From Azoarcus sp. (GTDB lineage: Bacteria; Pseudomonadota; Gammaproteobacteria; Burkholderiales; Rhodocyclaceae): a DNA stretch of 34,037 nt. The notes beneath the pieces were generated by a model, which did not search any database, was not told the origin of the DNA, and was given only the letters and a program-made list of their open reading frames with translations. Position 1 is the first letter of the stretch, and each line of letters begins with the position of its first letter. Of this stretch, positions 33,204 through 34,037 are shown piece by piece. The stretch covers positions 1-34,037 of the forward strand of contig JAUVVG010000038.1 in NCBI GenBank assembly GCA_030604735.1. The letters are read 5' to 3'. Position numbers and translations under genes: made by a program.

Positions 33204-33631
33204 CGGCGCGCCCTCCGCTTTTTCTCGAGCCCCCAGTCGGCAATCATCTGCTCGAAGATCTGGCCGCCGTTGTCGAAAAACGTGTGAGGCTCGCGGTTGA
33301 GTTCGTAGCAGGCGCGCATCGTGTTGAGGGCGTGCTCGAAGAGCTCGCTGTCGAGCCGCCGCAGATCGGACGCGTCGAACTTGACGCGGTCGCCGTTGTA
33401 GAGCGAGCCGAGCAGCGTGGCGCACACCCGGCCGCCGCTGGTGCCGAGGTGGCGCCGGGCGGTGTTGAGGAGGATGCAGACCGAGTCAACGCAGCGGTCC
33501 AGGTCGGCGCGGCGTGCGGCCTGGGTGCGCTCCCAGGTGTCGCCGGCCATGAAGGCGTGGAGTTTTTCCGCCTGGTCGGCGGGGAGGGTGACGGTGATCT
33601 GGCGATCTACCGGGGGTGGCGTGGTGATCAT
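33200..33631 (-). CDS. First gene of the phage-like operon, unknown function
   Basis: 143 residues from ATG 33631, which has GGAG six bases upstream. An in-frame GTG at 33661 would fall at or before the transcription start set by the promoter at 33669-33698, so I reject it. DRQITVTLPADQAEKLHAFM resembles the start of a ribbon-helix-helix fold; DRCVDSVCILLNTARRHLG and ADWGLEKKRRARR follow. It may be a small DNA-binding protein, but the match is only by pattern. Confidence 0.65.
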   Translation of the reverse strand: MITTPPPVDRQITVTLPADQAEKLHAFMAGDTWERTQAARRADLDRCVDSVCILLNTARRHLGTSGGRVCATLLGSLYNGDRVKFDASDLRRLDSELFEHALNTMRACYELNREPHTFFDNGGQIFEQMIADWGLEKKRRARR

Positions 33632-33668
33632 GGTGGGCTCCGGGGTGTTGTGTTCTGACACTGGTTAC

Positions 33669-33698
33669 AGTATAGAATGCTATACTTTGAACGGTCAA
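33669..33698 (-). promoter_or_regulatory. Promoter and overlapping operator of the phage-like operon
   Basis: On the minus strand TTGACC (33698-33693) and TATACT (33674-33669) are separated by 18 bp and head the operon leftward. AGTATAG-AATG-CTATACT (33669-33686) is a perfect 7-bp dyad that covers the -10 box and part of the spacer, the usual place for a repressor. The start site should be near 33662. Confidence 0.7.
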
Positions 33699-33717
33699 GA
33701 AGTCTAAACTTACTTGG

Positions 33718-33743
33718 AAAAAAAAAGCCCGCGTACGCGGGCT
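33718..33743 (-). terminator. Intrinsic terminator of the upstream minus-strand gene
   Basis: On the minus strand AGCCCGC (33743-33737) pairs with GCGGGCT (33732-33726) around GTAC, followed by nine T (33726-33718). It ends the transcript of the gene at 33820 onward before the next promoter. Confidence 0.85.
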
Positions 33744-33819
33744 GATGTCGTCGGCATGTGGGCCGGGTGCGGTCGGGTGTGCGGGTTTTCGGTGGCGCAG
33801 CCGCTATTGAGCACGCGGG

Positions 33820-34037
33820 TCAGGCGGGGGGAGTGGGCGCGGGGCGCCGGATGCGCAGTCGGCGGCTGGTGAGTTCGCCGTGTTCGGTTTCGGCCACTAC
33901 GCGCAAGGCGGTTTCGCTGTCGATCTGAAAGGGCGAGAGGGTGATGATGAGGTTGGCCGCGAGCAGTTGTTGGGGAGCGTCATCGCCGGTGGTGTTATCG
34001 GCGGGGTCGTCGTCGGCGGGGTCGAGCAGGGCGGCGG
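33820..34037 (-). CDS. C-terminal part of an unidentified phage-like protein
   Basis: The minus strand is open from the window edge to a TGA at 33820: 71 residues. An Asp-rich stretch (ADDDPADNTTGDDAP) precedes LLAANLIITLSPFQIDSETALRVVAETEHGELTSRRLRIRRPA. The 5' end is outside. The gap of 76 bp to the terminator (33744-33819) holds nothing else I can support. No family recognised. Confidence 0.55.
   Translation of the reverse strand, partial: AALLDPADDDPADNTTGDDAPQQLLAANLIITLSPFQIDSETALRVVAETEHGELTSRRLRIRRPAPTPPA

Larger units (their letters stand above)
24518..34037. mobile_element. Prophage-like integrated element (left part), carrying an integron
   Basis: From the broken tRNA-Ser on, the gene content changes: a phage-type integrase beside the tRNA, an integron, a DUF4224 protein, a cytosine methyltransferase and a ladder of tiny overlapping genes under one promoter with an operator. 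That is the layout of an early/accessory operon of a temperate phage. No structural genes or right attachment site are in the window, so a phage-derived island or integrative element is also possible. Confidence 0.8.

Overview
The left 24.5 kb is a high-GC proteobacterial chromosome. The gene order infC-rpmI-rplT-pheS-pheT-ihfA-merR-tRNA-Pro, surE-pcm-nlpD-rpoS, dapA-bamC and a RoxA-type cupin beside rlmD is shared by Beta- and Gammaproteobacteria. The combination with the small companion of the cupin gene and the mltB-tgpA-DUF58-moxR cluster makes me favour a betaproteobacterium, perhaps Rhodocyclales-like. This is judgement from recall, not a search.

Host region (1-24450). It starts with the last codons of infC, then the ribosomal protein/Phe-tRNA synthetase/IHF block and a tRNA-Pro(GGG). 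Next come an old-yellow-enzyme reductase, the surE-pcm-nlpD-rpoS stationary-phase cluster, and a minus-strand operon moxR-DUF58-transglutaminase-mltB that looks devoted to envelope or peptidoglycan work. A histone-deacetylase-like amidohydrolase, dapA-bamC, a membrane diguanylate cyclase, a periplasmic binding protein, an Ala-rich lipoprotein, and a cupin (ribosomal oxygenase) divergent from rlmD follow.

Mobile element (about 24518 to beyond the right edge). Just after rlmD, a tRNA-Ser(UGA) gene is cut after its anticodon stem. Ninety bp further on lies a complete, different tRNA-Ser(UGA) with a terminator. A phage-type tyrosine integrase faces this junction. The right part (29383-34037) is a tightly overlapping minus-strand phage-like operon: small proteins, a cytosine methyltransferase and a DUF4224 protein, with a promoter/operator at 33669-33698 and the end of another gene beyond it.

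The most interesting part is 25842-29388. Between the DUF4224 gene and the phage-type integrase sits a complete integron: a canonical IntI recombinase with its signature insertion, a putative attI, and four attC sites that bound four cassettes. By L-box asymmetry all four attC sites point away from intI, as in a classical integron. Yet every convincing cassette gene lies on the opposite strand, co-directional with the phage operon, with intI and with the phage-type integrase. Several cassette proteins resemble phage accessory proteins. This suggests an integron embedded in a prophage-like element whose cassettes are read from the element's operon rather than from an integron promoter. One cassette has 10 bp of perfect complementarity between its two ends, 0.7 kb apart, as expected of a once-circular cassette.
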